Assembly: GCA_930991035.1 (NCBI GenBank)
Contig: CAKNRV010000013.1
Span: 1 to 36,567 of the forward strand
Length of the DNA: 36,567 bases
Reading direction: 5' to 3'
From: an uncultured Clostridium sp.
GTDB taxonomy: Bacteria; Bacillota; Clostridia; TANB77; CAG-508
Positions within the stretch are counted from its first letter, which is position 1, and every line of letters begins with the position of its first letter. Shown in pieces: positions 8,196-14,593 of this stretch. Under the pieces are notes generated by a model. That model saw only the letters and a program-made list of their open reading frames with translations, was not told the origin of the DNA and did no database searches. Position numbers and translations under genes: made by a program.

Positions 8196-8218
8196 TATTT
8201 TATATAAGGAGGTTATTC

Positions 8219-8622
8219 ATGAATGAACAAAATCTAATTCCACAAAATAAAAGAACAAAGAGTGAACAAACAGAAATTGCTAAAAAAGGTGGTAAAGCAA
8301 GTGGAAAATCAAGAAGAAAAAAGAAATATATAAAAGAGCAGTTGGAAACTTTAATGCTGTTAGATTTAAATGACGAAACATTAGTAAATAATATGCGTAG
8401 ATTAGGAATTGAAGAAAATGATTTAACTATACAAAATCGGTATTTTGTGTGCATTAGTTCAACAAGCATTGCATCGGAAATTTAAAAGCATATCAGCTAA
8501 TTAGAGACCAAATACAACAAAATCCTAAAGAAGATAGTGTCGAGCCATTACAGAACATATATTTTATAAATGACATTTCAAAAATAAAAAAAGAAGAAAC
8601 AGAAAAAGTAGAAGAAAAATAA
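8219..8622 (+). pseudogene. KGG-motif phage-type protein, broken by two single-base shifts
   Basis: The start at ATG 8219 follows AAGGAGG. The N-terminus (ERT-like TKSEQTEIAKKGGKASGKSR, then a basic RRKKKYIKEQ stretch) matches a small protein often found near phage packaging or replication genes. As written, the frame ends at 8485. Dropping C8438 and C8475 gives a continuous frame to the TAA at 8622. That frame reads QNGILCALVQQALHGNLKAY, then QLIRDQIQQNP and an acidic tail, the expected family pattern (an Ala/Val-rich helix, then KAF/Y-x-x-IRDxIxQxP). The restored protein is 133 residues. Either the gene is decayed or the sequence has two local errors. Confidence 0.7.
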
Positions 8623-8642
8623 ATTTTGAGGAGGAAATAATC

Positions 8643-8903
8643 ATGGATAAAAATACATATAAAACACCAGTTGTTAAAGTATTTATAACAGACGATGGTG
8701 TACAATATTTCTTTTGGTGTAGTTTTTGTAATTGTTTTCATAGACACGGAGCTGTAAGTGCAGGACATAGAATTGCACATTGTAATCATCTTAGTAATTC
8801 ACCATATCTGTTCGATGGCTACATTTTGAAAGAATACACCAAAAAAGAATTAAAAGAACTAGGACTACCAACAGACTATTATGAAAAACGTAAAAAAAAG
8901 TAA
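8643..8903 (+). CDS. Small Cys/His-rich protein (possible zinc finger)
   Basis: 86 residues: FWCSFCNCFHRHG, followed by GHRIAHCNHL and SPYLFDGY. The CxxCxxxH...HxxxHC arrangement suggests a zinc site. The type is recurrent in Firmicute phage-like islands, but I know of no assigned function. Its GAGGAGG ribosome binding site is 20 bases after the restored stop of the preceding gene, so the two are cotranscribed. It is the last gene before a strong terminator that closes the replication module. Confidence 0.65.
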   Translation: MDKNTYKTPVVKVFITDDGVQYFFWCSFCNCFHRHGAVSAGHRIAHCNHLSNSPYLFDGYILKEYTKKELKELGLPTDYYEKRKKK

Positions 8904-8927
8904 TTTTTATAAAACACCAAAAACAAT

Positions 8928-8958
8928 GAAGATAGCATTTTATTTATTTGCTATCTTC
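8928..8958. terminator. Bidirectional terminator between replication and cargo modules
   Basis: GAAGATAGCA (8928-8937) pairs perfectly with TGCTATCTTC (8949-8958). On the plus strand TATTTTTAC follows, and on the minus strand TTGTTTTTGG. It separates the rightward 8643 gene from the leftward regulator at 8992. Confidence 0.8.
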
Positions 8959-8991
8959 TATTTTTACATTTTTTATATCGTTTAAGTCCAC

Positions 8992-9231
8992 CTAAAAGTC
9001 CATTTCTTTTGATAGTTCATCAATAGTATAAACTTTTTTGGTTTCCTTATCTAAAAATTGAATTTCAAAATCACAAACATTTATAAATTTGTTAATTGTA
9101 TCGAAATTAGGATTACTATATTCTGTTTCATAATTTGATATAGTATTATTTGCTAAATGCAATTCATCCCCTACATTGCTTTGTGTTAATCCTCTTATTT
9201 TTCTTATATTTTTTAATATTGTACCTATCAT
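8992..9231 (-). CDS. XRE-family HTH regulator of the cargo block
   Basis: 79 residues, almost wholly a Cro/CI helix-turn-helix: NIRKIRGLTQSNVGDELHLA, then NNTISNYETEYSNPNFDTI. A short tail, VYTIDELSKEM, follows. The start ATG at 9231 has only a weak AGGGA-like site. It is divergent from the 9385 gene. The 150-base gap holds a strong promoter and repeated CTCGAA and TCTTGAA motifs, so this protein most likely controls the cargo genes. Confidence 0.85.
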   Translation of the reverse strand: MIGTILKNIRKIRGLTQSNVGDELHLANNTISNYETEYSNPNFDTINKFINVCDFEIQFLDKETKKVYTIDELSKEMDF

Positions 9232-9289
9232 AATAAATCCCTACCTTTTTGATTTATTATTTCAAAAAGTAAGTAAATTATCATAAAAT

Positions 9290-9359
9290 CTCGAAATGCT
9301 CGAATATTTTTTCTCGAATATCTTGAAGTTATTATTATGTTTTGATATAATATTCAAGA
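9290..9359 (+). promoter_or_regulatory. Cargo promoter with operator-like repeats
   Basis: The promoter is TTGAAG at 9323-9328, a 17-base spacer, TATAAT at 9346-9351, with TG one base before the -10. Three CTCGAA direct repeats lie at 9290, 9299 and 9313. An inverted pair, TCTTGAA (9321-9327) and TTCAAGA (9353-9359), brackets the promoter core, overlapping the -35 and flanking the -10. This fits repression by the divergent XRE protein. Confidence 0.65.
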
Positions 9360-9384
9360 ATATCAAAGTTAAGGAGCAATAAAA

Positions 9385-9807
9385 TTGAAAGAAAAAGAAC
9401 AAACAATTTATAATACACCAAATGGTCTAATTTATCAATTAGATGTATTTAAAGGTAAAAAAGCATTAGCCGGAGATTATTTTCCTTGTTCTTATGCTAA
9501 TACAAAAATGGTATTAGAAAGTTTAGGTATAGAAGTAACTATTGAAGAAACAATAGATGGAGTAAAAAATAGAATTCTAAATGGCGAAAAATATGATGTT
9601 ATTTTTACTAACAATATTTATCGTAGTGGCACAGGCTCACAGCTATTAAAAGACTTGAAAGAAATAAAAGACTTTAACACACCTATAATAATTCATACTA
9701 TTTCAAGAGAGCCTATACAATATTTTCTAAAGTTGGGTTTTGATGGTTGTCTAAAAAAGCCAATAAAACAAGAAGAAACTATACAAGTATTAAAAAATTT
9801 ATTGTGA
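9385..9807 (+). CDS. Pseudo-receiver (CheY-like) stand-alone protein
   Basis: 140 residues. From about residue 28 the pattern is that of a response-regulator receiver: a first strand with ALAGDYF, ...VLESLGIEV, KYDVIFTNNIYRSGTG, PIIIHTISREP and the final FDGCLKKPI. The conserved Thr (HTIS) and Lys (KKP) are present, but the phosphoacceptor Asp after strand 3 is replaced by Asn (FTNN), and the acidic pair after strand 1 is reduced. It therefore probably does not take a phosphate by the normal route. The start is TTG 9385 with an AAGGAG site. It is the first gene of the cargo transcript and has no DNA-binding domain. Confidence 0.7.
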   Translation: MKEKEQTIYNTPNGLIYQLDVFKGKKALAGDYFPCSYANTKMVLESLGIEVTIEETIDGVKNRILNGEKYDVIFTNNIYRSGTGSQLLKDLKEIKDFNTPIIIHTISREPIQYFLKLGFDGCLKKPIKQEETIQVLKNLL

Positions 9808-9882
9808 AAAATATAAACTTATGATATTATAAGGAAAATTCGACAAAATATTACAAAAGATAAAAAGGAGGTGTAAATTCAA

Positions 9883-10218
9883 ATGAAAAGTCAAAAAGGC
9901 ATATCTTTAATTTCACTTTTACTTGTAATAATAATCATATTTTTATGTATATTCCTATTTATGAATATTTCTAATAAAAATAATTCAAAAATAGTTGGTT
10001 CTTGGGAGTTTCAATATGGTACTTCTTATACATTTAAAGAAGATGGAACTGGAAGTACAAATATTTTTAACAACAAAATAGAATTTACTTATAAAATAAA
10101 ATCCAATAAAATTTCTATAACATATAATAATGGTCAAGGTACATTTGAAAATGAATACAGTATTAAAGATGACAAATTATATATTGGTGATGATATTGTA
10201 TGTACAAAAGTCAAATGA
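9883..10218 (+). CDS. Prepilin-like or N-anchored beta-rich exported protein
   Basis: 111 residues. The start, MKSQKGISLISLLLV then a run of Ile/Phe/Leu, resembles a class III (prepilin) signal: basic residues, Gly, then a hydrophobic helix; the usual Glu at +5 is Ser here. The rest (GSWEFQYGTSYTFKEDGTGS, ITYNNGQGTF) has a small beta-barrel pattern like lipocalin-like DUF families that begin with a G-x-W motif. It is therefore a membrane-tethered extracellular domain. AAGGAGG precedes ATG 9883. It is cotranscribed with the pseudo-receiver gene and a similar neighbour. Confidence 0.65.
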   Translation: MKSQKGISLISLLLVIIIIFLCIFLFMNISNKNNSKIVGSWEFQYGTSYTFKEDGTGSTNIFNNKIEFTYKIKSNKISITYNNGQGTFENEYSIKDDKLYIGDDIVCTKVK

Positions 10219-10261
10219 TGATTATAAAAATACTGCAAAAGAAAAAGGAGGTGAACAACAA

Positions 10262-10729
10262 ATGAAAAAAGAAAGGGGAATTACTCTAATAAAGTTAATA
10301 CTTATTGCAATAATTATTATCGGTATAATTATATTTATTGTTGCAAATAATCAAGGTAATGTAATGGCAGATATTGAATGGGGTTATATGCCTTCTCCTG
10401 AATATTATGAGTTAAGGGTTGCAGTGCTAGACAGTCAGTTATATGGTAGTGGAACTTTATCAGAATCAAGTTTTGAAGCATTAGGTAAAGACGTAAAAGA
10501 TGCAAAGGGTAAATGGTTTAAAAATAGTGATGCTAATTTTCGTGCTTTAATATTAGATGGTGATACTGGAGAAATGACTACTTTGACTGATGGAGAACAT
10601 GTTGCAATTTTTTTATTTACTGATGGCAACGATTATGTGGACTATATTTTCGCAGACGAAGATTTTTTGGAAACTCTTGGAATGTCTGATTATAATCTTC
10701 TTGGCGGTTATAAAATCACGATTAAGTAA
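10262..10729 (+). CDS. Second prepilin-like membrane-anchored protein
   Basis: 155 residues. ATG 10262 is chosen because AAAGGAGG lies just upstream; the frame extends further but overlaps the previous gene. The N-terminus MKKERGITLIKLILIA, then an Ile-rich helix, has the basic-Gly-hydrophobic form of a prepilin signal, with Lys instead of Glu at +5. The exported part is acidic, with ALILDGDTGEMTTLTDGEH and FTDGNDYVDYIFADEDFLE; I do not recognise it. Its closeness in design to the 9883 product suggests that they act together at the membrane. Confidence 0.65.
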   Translation: MKKERGITLIKLILIAIIIIGIIIFIVANNQGNVMADIEWGYMPSPEYYELRVAVLDSQLYGSGTLSESSFEALGKDVKDAKGKWFKNSDANFRALILDGDTGEMTTLTDGEHVAIFLFTDGNDYVDYIFADEDFLETLGMSDYNLLGGYKITIK

Positions 10730-10746
10730 GGAAGTGAAAAAACTAT

Positions 10747-11017
10747 ATGAGTATGTATGAAGATTTAGATAAATTACATAAATTAAAAGAAAATGGAGTT
10801 ATAACAGAAGAAGAATACGAATTGGAAAAAAAGCGATTGTTAAAAGAAAGAAACTCTAAAGAGCAAAACCAAAATATTGGTATAATTCTACTTCGTGTTC
10901 TCTGTATTATATTAGGATTTATAGTAATGTCTTGGGCTATTCGGAATTATCGGAGCAATAATTACAACAATAATAATAGCAGTTGTATGTTTAATTATAG
11001 GAAATCAAAAAAACTGA
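10747..11017 (+). pseudogene. SHOCT-domain membrane protein with a one-base frameshift
   Basis: The N-terminus LHKLKENGVITEEEYELEKK is a SHOCT domain (short oligomerisation motif), followed by a transmembrane helix (IGIILLRVLCIILGFIV). As written the frame then becomes an Asn-rich tail ending at 11025. Dropping one T near 10930 restores a second membrane helix, LGLFGIIGAIITTIIIAVVC, then LIIGNQKN and a stop at 11015-11017, giving 89 residues, the expected two-helix layout. The restored stop lies in the right arm-type repeat. Decay or a sequence error is possible. Confidence 0.6.
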
Positions 11018-11036
11018 TGCAATAAGTGATGCAATA
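11015..11036. repeat. Right arm-type repeat pair
   Basis: TGATGCAATA at 11015-11024 and again at 11027-11036. It matches the pair at 3368-3388 near the left end of the element. Likely integrase or excisionase arm sites. Confidence 0.6.
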
Positions 11037-11159
11037 CAAATGATTTTAAAAATATCTTGTATAAATTTTAAATTAAATATTTTATACAAAACACAGAAAA
11101 TGCAGTAAAATAAATATGTATAAAATCACGTGAAAGCATTGAAAACACAGCAATGTGAC

Positions 11160-11170
11160 AGGGGTCACCA
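11160..11170. repeat. Attachment site (distal direct repeat)
   Basis: AGGGGTCACCA, identical to the last 11 bases of tRNA-Glu at 3296-3306. It marks the distal junction of the element and is not part of a full tRNA. Confidence 0.85.
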
Positions 11171-11181
11171 AAACCAAAAAC

Positions 11182-11227
11182 AGAACATCAGAAATTTCTA
11201 AAATTCTTGATGTTCTATTTTTTTTAA
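11182..11227. terminator. Resident terminator beyond the element
   Basis: AGAACATCA (11182-11190) pairs perfectly with TGATGTTCT (11208-11216), followed by A and a long T run. It lies right after the distal attachment site. It was presumably the original tRNA-Glu terminator before insertion, and it also sits at the end of convergent mrnC. Confidence 0.75.
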
Positions 11228-11239
11228 TTATCTCTTACT

Positions 11240-11644
11240 CTAATCATTCTGTATGCATAGCTTCAAAATTTCTCCTAATCTTTCATCCTGCTTTGTTAAA
11301 TACAAATACCCTATCAAAGCCTCAAATCCAGTTGAATGCATATATTCTTGCACTGTTGCATTCTTAGGCAAATGATGGTTTTCTGCGTTTCTGCCACGTT
11401 TTACTATCTCTTTTTCTTTATCTGTTAATGTTTTATCTAATTTTTGTAATATATCAGCTTGAGCTTTTGCCTTAACATATTTTATTGCTTCTATATGTAG
11501 TTTATGTGGCTTTAATTTTGTTGTATTCACCAAGTGCATTCTAATAAATAATTCATAAACACTATCCCCTACATACGCCCAAGTAAGTGGAGATAGTGTA
11601 TTTATCTCTGCTTCATTTTTTGTTCTTTCTATTAATTTTTTCAT
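11240..11644 (-). CDS. mrnC: Mini-ribonuclease III (MrnC)
   Basis: RNase III catalytic domain without a dsRNA-binding domain; in Bacillus it matures 23S rRNA. Seen: LTWAYVGDSVYELFIRMHLV (the DSVYE region holds the catalytic acid residues), KYVKAKAQAD, RRGRNA-like KRGRNAENHHLPKNA, and TGFEALIGYLYL. It has 134 residues, normal for the family. The start is ATG 11644, with GGGAGT five bases upstream; an in-frame ATG at 11656 lacks a ribosome binding site and supplies that GGGAG itself. It lies downstream of the structured RNA at 11706-12071, whose terminator sits about 65 bases before it. Confidence 0.93.
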   Translation of the reverse strand: MKKLIERTKNEAEINTLSPLTWAYVGDSVYELFIRMHLVNTTKLKPHKLHIEAIKYVKAKAQADILQKLDKTLTDKEKEIVKRGRNAENHHLPKNATVQEYMHSTGFEALIGYLYLTKQDERLGEILKLCIQND

Positions 11645-11705
11645 TTTTACTCCCATTTATTATTAATTTTCTTGTTAACATTGTAGCATATCTATCAATA
11701 TATAA

Positions 11706-12071
11706 ATTAAAGAAAAGCCAACTTGCTTAAAGGCCGAGCAAATTAGCTTTAATCACATTTTACTTAAACTCCTGCATTTAATATATTATAAATCTATAAA
11801 CTTTGTGTAAATCCTTGTCTCGGATATACACCTCCTTGGATAGATAAATCTTTGTGTATTTCTATTATATTAAATTTAAAATATATTTAACTATACGGCC
11901 ATATAGTCAAACAGAAGCCCTCAGTGCTTATCAGTTAGTGTTCTGATTTTATTTTTTGTTTTTCCCCCAGCACTAGAATTTAATAAACATACTCACATCC
12001 ATATATGTTCACATTTATAAGCTATAGGGGATGAATATTAAAGCTTTCATAAAAATCAAGCCTCCTATTCT
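11706..12071 (-). ncRNA. Candidate ~365-nt structured non-coding RNA
   Basis: A 540-base gap without coding frames contains a minus-strand promoter (12078-12106) and a strong terminator (11714-11750), so a ~365-nt transcript is predicted. Stems visible (minus strand): ACTATA/TATAGT around TGGCCG; AGTGCT/AGCACT enclosing ATCAG/CTGAT; GTGTA-ATCC/GGAT-TACAC near an AAGGAGG; and a GGGGG that could pair with an upstream CCCC. I found no RNase P, tmRNA, T-box or common riboswitch signature. It could be a stand-alone RNA or a long attenuating leader of mrnC. The family is unknown to me. Confidence 0.6.
11714..11750 (-). terminator. Strong terminator at the 3' end of the RNA candidate
   Basis: Fourteen continuous pairs (three of them G-U) between 11737-11750 and 11714-11727, a nine-base loop, and a UUUUCUUUAAUUU-type tail in the minus direction. 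Confidence 0.8.
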
Positions 12072-12077
12072 TTTTCT

Positions 12078-12106
12078 AGTTTAACATATTAATTTTAAAA
12101 AAACAA
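12078..12106 (-). promoter_or_regulatory. Promoter of the RNA candidate
   Basis: On the minus strand TTGTTT (12101-12106), a 17-base spacer and TAAACT (12078-12083), preceded by TG one base upstream (extended -10). The start is predicted near 12071. Confidence 0.6.
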
Positions 12107-12195
12107 GTATTTTCTAATGCATAATATTACAGCTATTACTGTATAATGGTATTGAATAAAATCTAGGCAATCTGTAATGGTTAAATTTAATTTTT

Positions 12196-13086
12196 TTAAA
12201 TTTCCAATGTAATTCTTCCTAATTTTCCATTTCTAAAATCTTCCAAGATTATTTTGGCAGTCTTTTCCTCGTCTACATTTCCTCCTGAAATAATTGCACC
12301 TCTTTTTCTTCCTATAATATGCATTATTTCAAGTATCTTTTCATTTTCTTCCAGTTCAGTTTGTCCTAATATTGCTTCAATTTCTTGTTTCTCTAATTTA
12401 TATCTTTCTACTAAGTTATCTGGATAATCTATTATCAATTTTTTTAGCAAGCTAAAGCCTACTTCTATTGTCTGTAATACATCATCTTTTATAGTTCCAG
12501 TATATGCTAAATTTAAAGCTACTTCTTCACTCTCAAATTTAGGCCACAATACACCCGGAGTATCCATTAATTCTATATTTTGATTAATTCGTATCCACTG
12601 TTTTTGCCTTGTTACACCGGGTTTGTTACCAACAGTGGCTGAATTTTTTTTAGTTAATCTATTTATAAATGAAGATTTACCAACATTTGGAATACCTACA
12701 ATCATAACTCTTATAGATTTTCCTATCCTACCTTTATTGGCATATTTTTCTTGTCTTGATTTATATATTTCTTCTATTTTTTTTATTGCTGTGTTAATTC
12801 CATCTCCGTTATTCGAGTTAACCAATACTGCCTCTATTCCATCTTTTTTAAATTTTGCAACCCAGTTATTATTTTGTTTTTCGTCAGCCAAGTCACATTT
12901 ATTAAGCACTATTAATTTATCCTTTTCCCTAGTAATTTGTTCTATATCTGGATTTCTACTAGAAATTGGAATTCGTGCATCTAATATTTCTACCACTACA
13001 TCTATTAATTTTAAATCTTCTATTATTTGCTTTTTGGTTTTAGCCATATGGCCTGGGTACCAGTTAATATTCACATTATCACTCAT
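12196..13086 (-). CDS. rbgA: Ribosome biogenesis GTPase RbgA (YlqF)
   Basis: Circularly permuted GTPase needed for late 50S assembly. The order G4-G1-G3 is visible: NKCDLAD (G4), then GIPNVGKSSFINRL (P-loop, G1), and DTPGVLWP (G3). The N-terminal INWYPGHMAKT is the family signature with its key histidine, and the C-terminal ~100 residues form the ANTAR-like RNA-binding domain. The start is ATG 13086, about ten bases after AGGAG; a GTG at 13095 overlaps that site and is less likely. The product has 296 residues, a typical length. It appears to be a single-gene transcript. Confidence 0.95.
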   Translation of the reverse strand: MSDNVNINWYPGHMAKTKKQIIEDLKLIDVVVEILDARIPISSRNPDIEQITREKDKLIVLNKCDLADEKQNNNWVAKFKKDGIEAVLVNSNNGDGINTAIKKIEEIYKSRQEKYANKGRIGKSIRVMIVGIPNVGKSSFINRLTKKNSATVGNKPGVTRQKQWIRINQNIELMDTPGVLWPKFESEEVALNLAYTGTIKDDVLQTIEVGFSLLKKLIIDYPDNLVERYKLEKQEIEAILGQTELEENEKILEIMHIIGRKRGAIISGGNVDEEKTAKIILEDFRNGKLGRITLEI

Positions 13087-13147
13087 TTTTCTCACTCTCC
13101 TGCTTTTCTACTTCTTCTAACAGTAGATCAAAATTAGATTTGTCAGC

Positions 13148-13186
13148 AGAAGCAGTCGCCGAGAATTTCTCAGTAACTGCTTTTCT
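13148..13186. other. Hairpin in the gap upstream of rbgA
   Basis: AGAAGCAGT (13148-13156) can pair with ACTGCTTTTCT (13176-13186) around an inner GAGAA/TTCTC stem. No U-tract follows in the minus direction. It may be an rbgA leader structure or a weak terminator for the 13215 gene. Confidence 0.35.
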
Positions 13187-13214
13187 ATTTCACTTTAAGT
13201 CTTAAAAATACTAT

Positions 13215-13688
13215 CTATAACGTCCTATAATTATTCTTATCTGCTCTTTCATCAAGTTTTCTGTCATAGTCTTTGTTTGTATAAAACCAATCTGTTTTCT
13301 TATCTGTTGGATGTGCTTTTCTGTTTTTATCTAACAATACATCAAATAAAGCTGCTATTGCAAGTACTAGTGCAAATAATTCAAACAAAACACTCATATA
13401 TTGTTCTGTTGGAAGTGTTTGGTCTAGTATTTGTGTAAAATGTTGTACAAATGTTGGTCCATAATATATAAAATGGCAAGCTAAATATATTGCTGCTGCA
13501 AGTAATTTTCTTTTTACCATAAAGCAAATACAAATAAATGTAATAAATAAAAGTGCTATTTCCATTGTCATATTTGATGGAACAAACATAAACTCTATTC
13601 CTATTGAATTAAGTACTGTTCCTACTAATCTAAAGCCCCAAAACATAAATGCAAACATTGCTATTAACCAACTTGAAAAATTTTTCAT
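13215..13688 (-). CDS. Predicted four-helix membrane protein, unknown
   Basis: 157 residues. Hydrophobic segments lie near residues 6-28, 38-60, 62-85 and 102-125, then a charged ~30-residue tail (DKKTDWFYTNKDYDRKLDER) that is probably cytoplasmic. I do not recognise a family. The start is ATG 13688, nine bases after GGGGAGG; a TTG further upstream overlaps that site. It lies just after the terminator of the ireB-ruvX operon, so it is transcribed separately or by readthrough. The sequence sheds no light on function. Confidence 0.7.
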   Translation of the reverse strand: MKNFSSWLIAMFAFMFWGFRLVGTVLNSIGIEFMFVPSNMTMEIALLFITFICICFMVKRKLLAAAIYLACHFIYYGPTFVQHFTQILDQTLPTEQYMSVLFELFALVLAIAALFDVLLDKNRKAHPTDKKTDWFYTNKDYDRKLDERADKNNYRTL

Positions 13689-13710
13689 AAGTAAATTCCT
13701 CCCCAAAAAA

Positions 13711-13743
13711 ATATAATTAAGTACAAATCATACTTAATTATAT
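13711..13743 (-). terminator. Terminator of the 18755-13790 operon
   Basis: ATATAATTAAGTA (13711-13723) and TACTTAATTATAT (13731-13743) pair over 13 bases without mismatch, with a seven-base loop. In the minus direction the stem is followed by a run of six or more U. It closes the transcript ending with the DUF1292 gene. Confidence 0.85.
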
Positions 13744-13789
13744 TTTATCATATTTTGTCGTTATTACAATAGTTTTTATTTATTTTTTC

Positions 13790-14110
13790 CTACTCGTCAA
13801 TAAAATTGAACTCGTCTTTAAATTTTTCTTTGAATATATCAAATACATTTTGTAAAACTTCTTCGTCGTCAACACTTACATAAGACTCTTCTTCTTCTGA
13901 ATCTGTGTCTTCTAGTTTTAGAATTACAACTTCTCCTGCATCGTCTTCTTCGTCATTTGGAAGTAAAACCACATATTCTTCTCCCTCATATTCTATTAAA
14001 TCTAGAAATTCAAATTCAATTTCATTTCCATTTTCGTCATTTAAAACTATTATATTATCTAGTTCCTCTCCTTCTTGTTCGTTTGGAACATTGTTTTCGT
14101 CATCAATCAT
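13790..14110 (-). CDS. DUF1292 (YrzB-like) acidic protein
   Basis: 106 residues, very acidic. NIIVLNDENGNEIEFEFLDL, EYEGEEYVVLLP and DAGEVVILKLED are the DUF1292 signature. The function is not established. In many Firmicutes it follows ruvX in the yrzL-yrrK-yrzB cluster, as here. AAAGGAG precedes the ATG. It is the last gene before a strong terminator. Confidence 0.9.
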   Translation of the reverse strand: MIDDENNVPNEQEGEELDNIIVLNDENGNEIEFEFLDLIEYEGEEYVVLLPNDEEDDAGEVVILKLEDTDSEEEESYVSVDDEEVLQNVFDIFKEKFKDEFNFIDE

Positions 14111-14164
14111 TTTTTATTCTCCTTTCAATTTTTTATATTATTTTGTATTTCTACAAATTTAAAA

Positions 14165-14593
14165 TCATTTTTTTATTTTATTCATATACGTTTCCAAGAT
14201 ATATACTGCAGATATAGTATCTACAATATTTCTTTTTTCGTGTTTATTTATATTAAGATAGTTCATTGTTTTATGGGCAGCAACAGTAGTTAGCCTTTCG
14301 TCGACAGTCTCTATTTTTACTTTATTAAATTTACATTTTAGCTTGTGAATAAATTTTTCTGTAACTTCTACTCTTTCAGACTTAGTACCATTCATATTTA
14401 ATGGAAGACCTATAACAATAGTATCAATCTGATATTGTCCTAATATTTCTTCTAATCGTCGTAATACTACTTTGTCATTTCCATTGTGGTGAATGGTTTC
14501 TAGCCCTTGTGCTGTTATTCCAAGCTCGTCAGTTATAGCCACACCAACTCTGCTATCTCCATAATCAATTCCTAGTTTCCTCATACTATTCAT
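14165..14593 (-). CDS. ruvX: RuvX/YqgF-family RNase H-fold nuclease
   Basis: Putative Holliday-junction resolvase or pre-16S rRNA nuclease; the family's rRNA processing role is the better supported one. Motifs: [19 protein letters not shown] with the first catalytic Asp, [13 protein letters not shown], and [15 protein letters not shown] with the DERLT signature, then [18 protein letters not shown] with a final Asp. Length 142 is normal. The gene overlaps ireB by eight bases; an alternative ATG at 14584 would remove the overlap and start at [10 protein letters not shown]. Confidence 0.93.
   Translation of the reverse strand: MNSMRKLGIDYGDSRVGVAITDELGITAQGLETIHHNGNDKVVLRRLEEILGQYQIDTIVIGLPLNMNGTKSERVEVTEKFIHKLKCKFNKVKIETVDERLTTVAAHKTMNYLNINKHEKRNIVDTISAVYILETYMNKIKK

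Larger units (their letters stand above)
3307..11170. mobile_element. 7.9-kb integrative element (satellite-like) in tRNA-Glu
   Basis: The boundaries are an 11-bp direct repeat of the tRNA-Glu 3' end. A tyrosine integrase gene lies next to the tRNA and reads toward it. Internal arm-type repeats (TGATGCARTA pairs) lie near both ends. The gene order is int, repressor, divergent small phage-type protein, excisionase-like HTH, primase-helicase, iteron cluster, KGG-type gene, small Zn-finger-like gene, then a cargo block. This matches phage-satellite or small integrative mobilizable island architecture. There is no relaxase, terminase large subunit, capsid or lysis gene, so any transfer must depend on a helper. 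At least two cargo or phage-type genes carry single-base frameshifts. Confidence 0.88.

Noticed and set aside
10130-10261. Longer N-terminus for the second prepilin-like protein
   Set aside because: That extension overlaps the coding end of the preceding gene in another frame. The ATG at 10262 has a strong ribosome binding site and the signal-like start.
3307-11170. Complete prophage, or PICI in the strict sense
   Set aside because: No terminase, capsid, tail or lysis genes are present, and no satellite packaging genes either. Only the integration, control and replication modules resemble those elements.
11706-12071. RNase P RNA, tmRNA, T-box or cobalamin riboswitch
   Set aside because: The length suits RNase P or tmRNA, but I see no GAGGAAAGTCC-type core, no tRNA-like ends with CCA, no T-box UGGNACC antiterminator motif and no B12 box.
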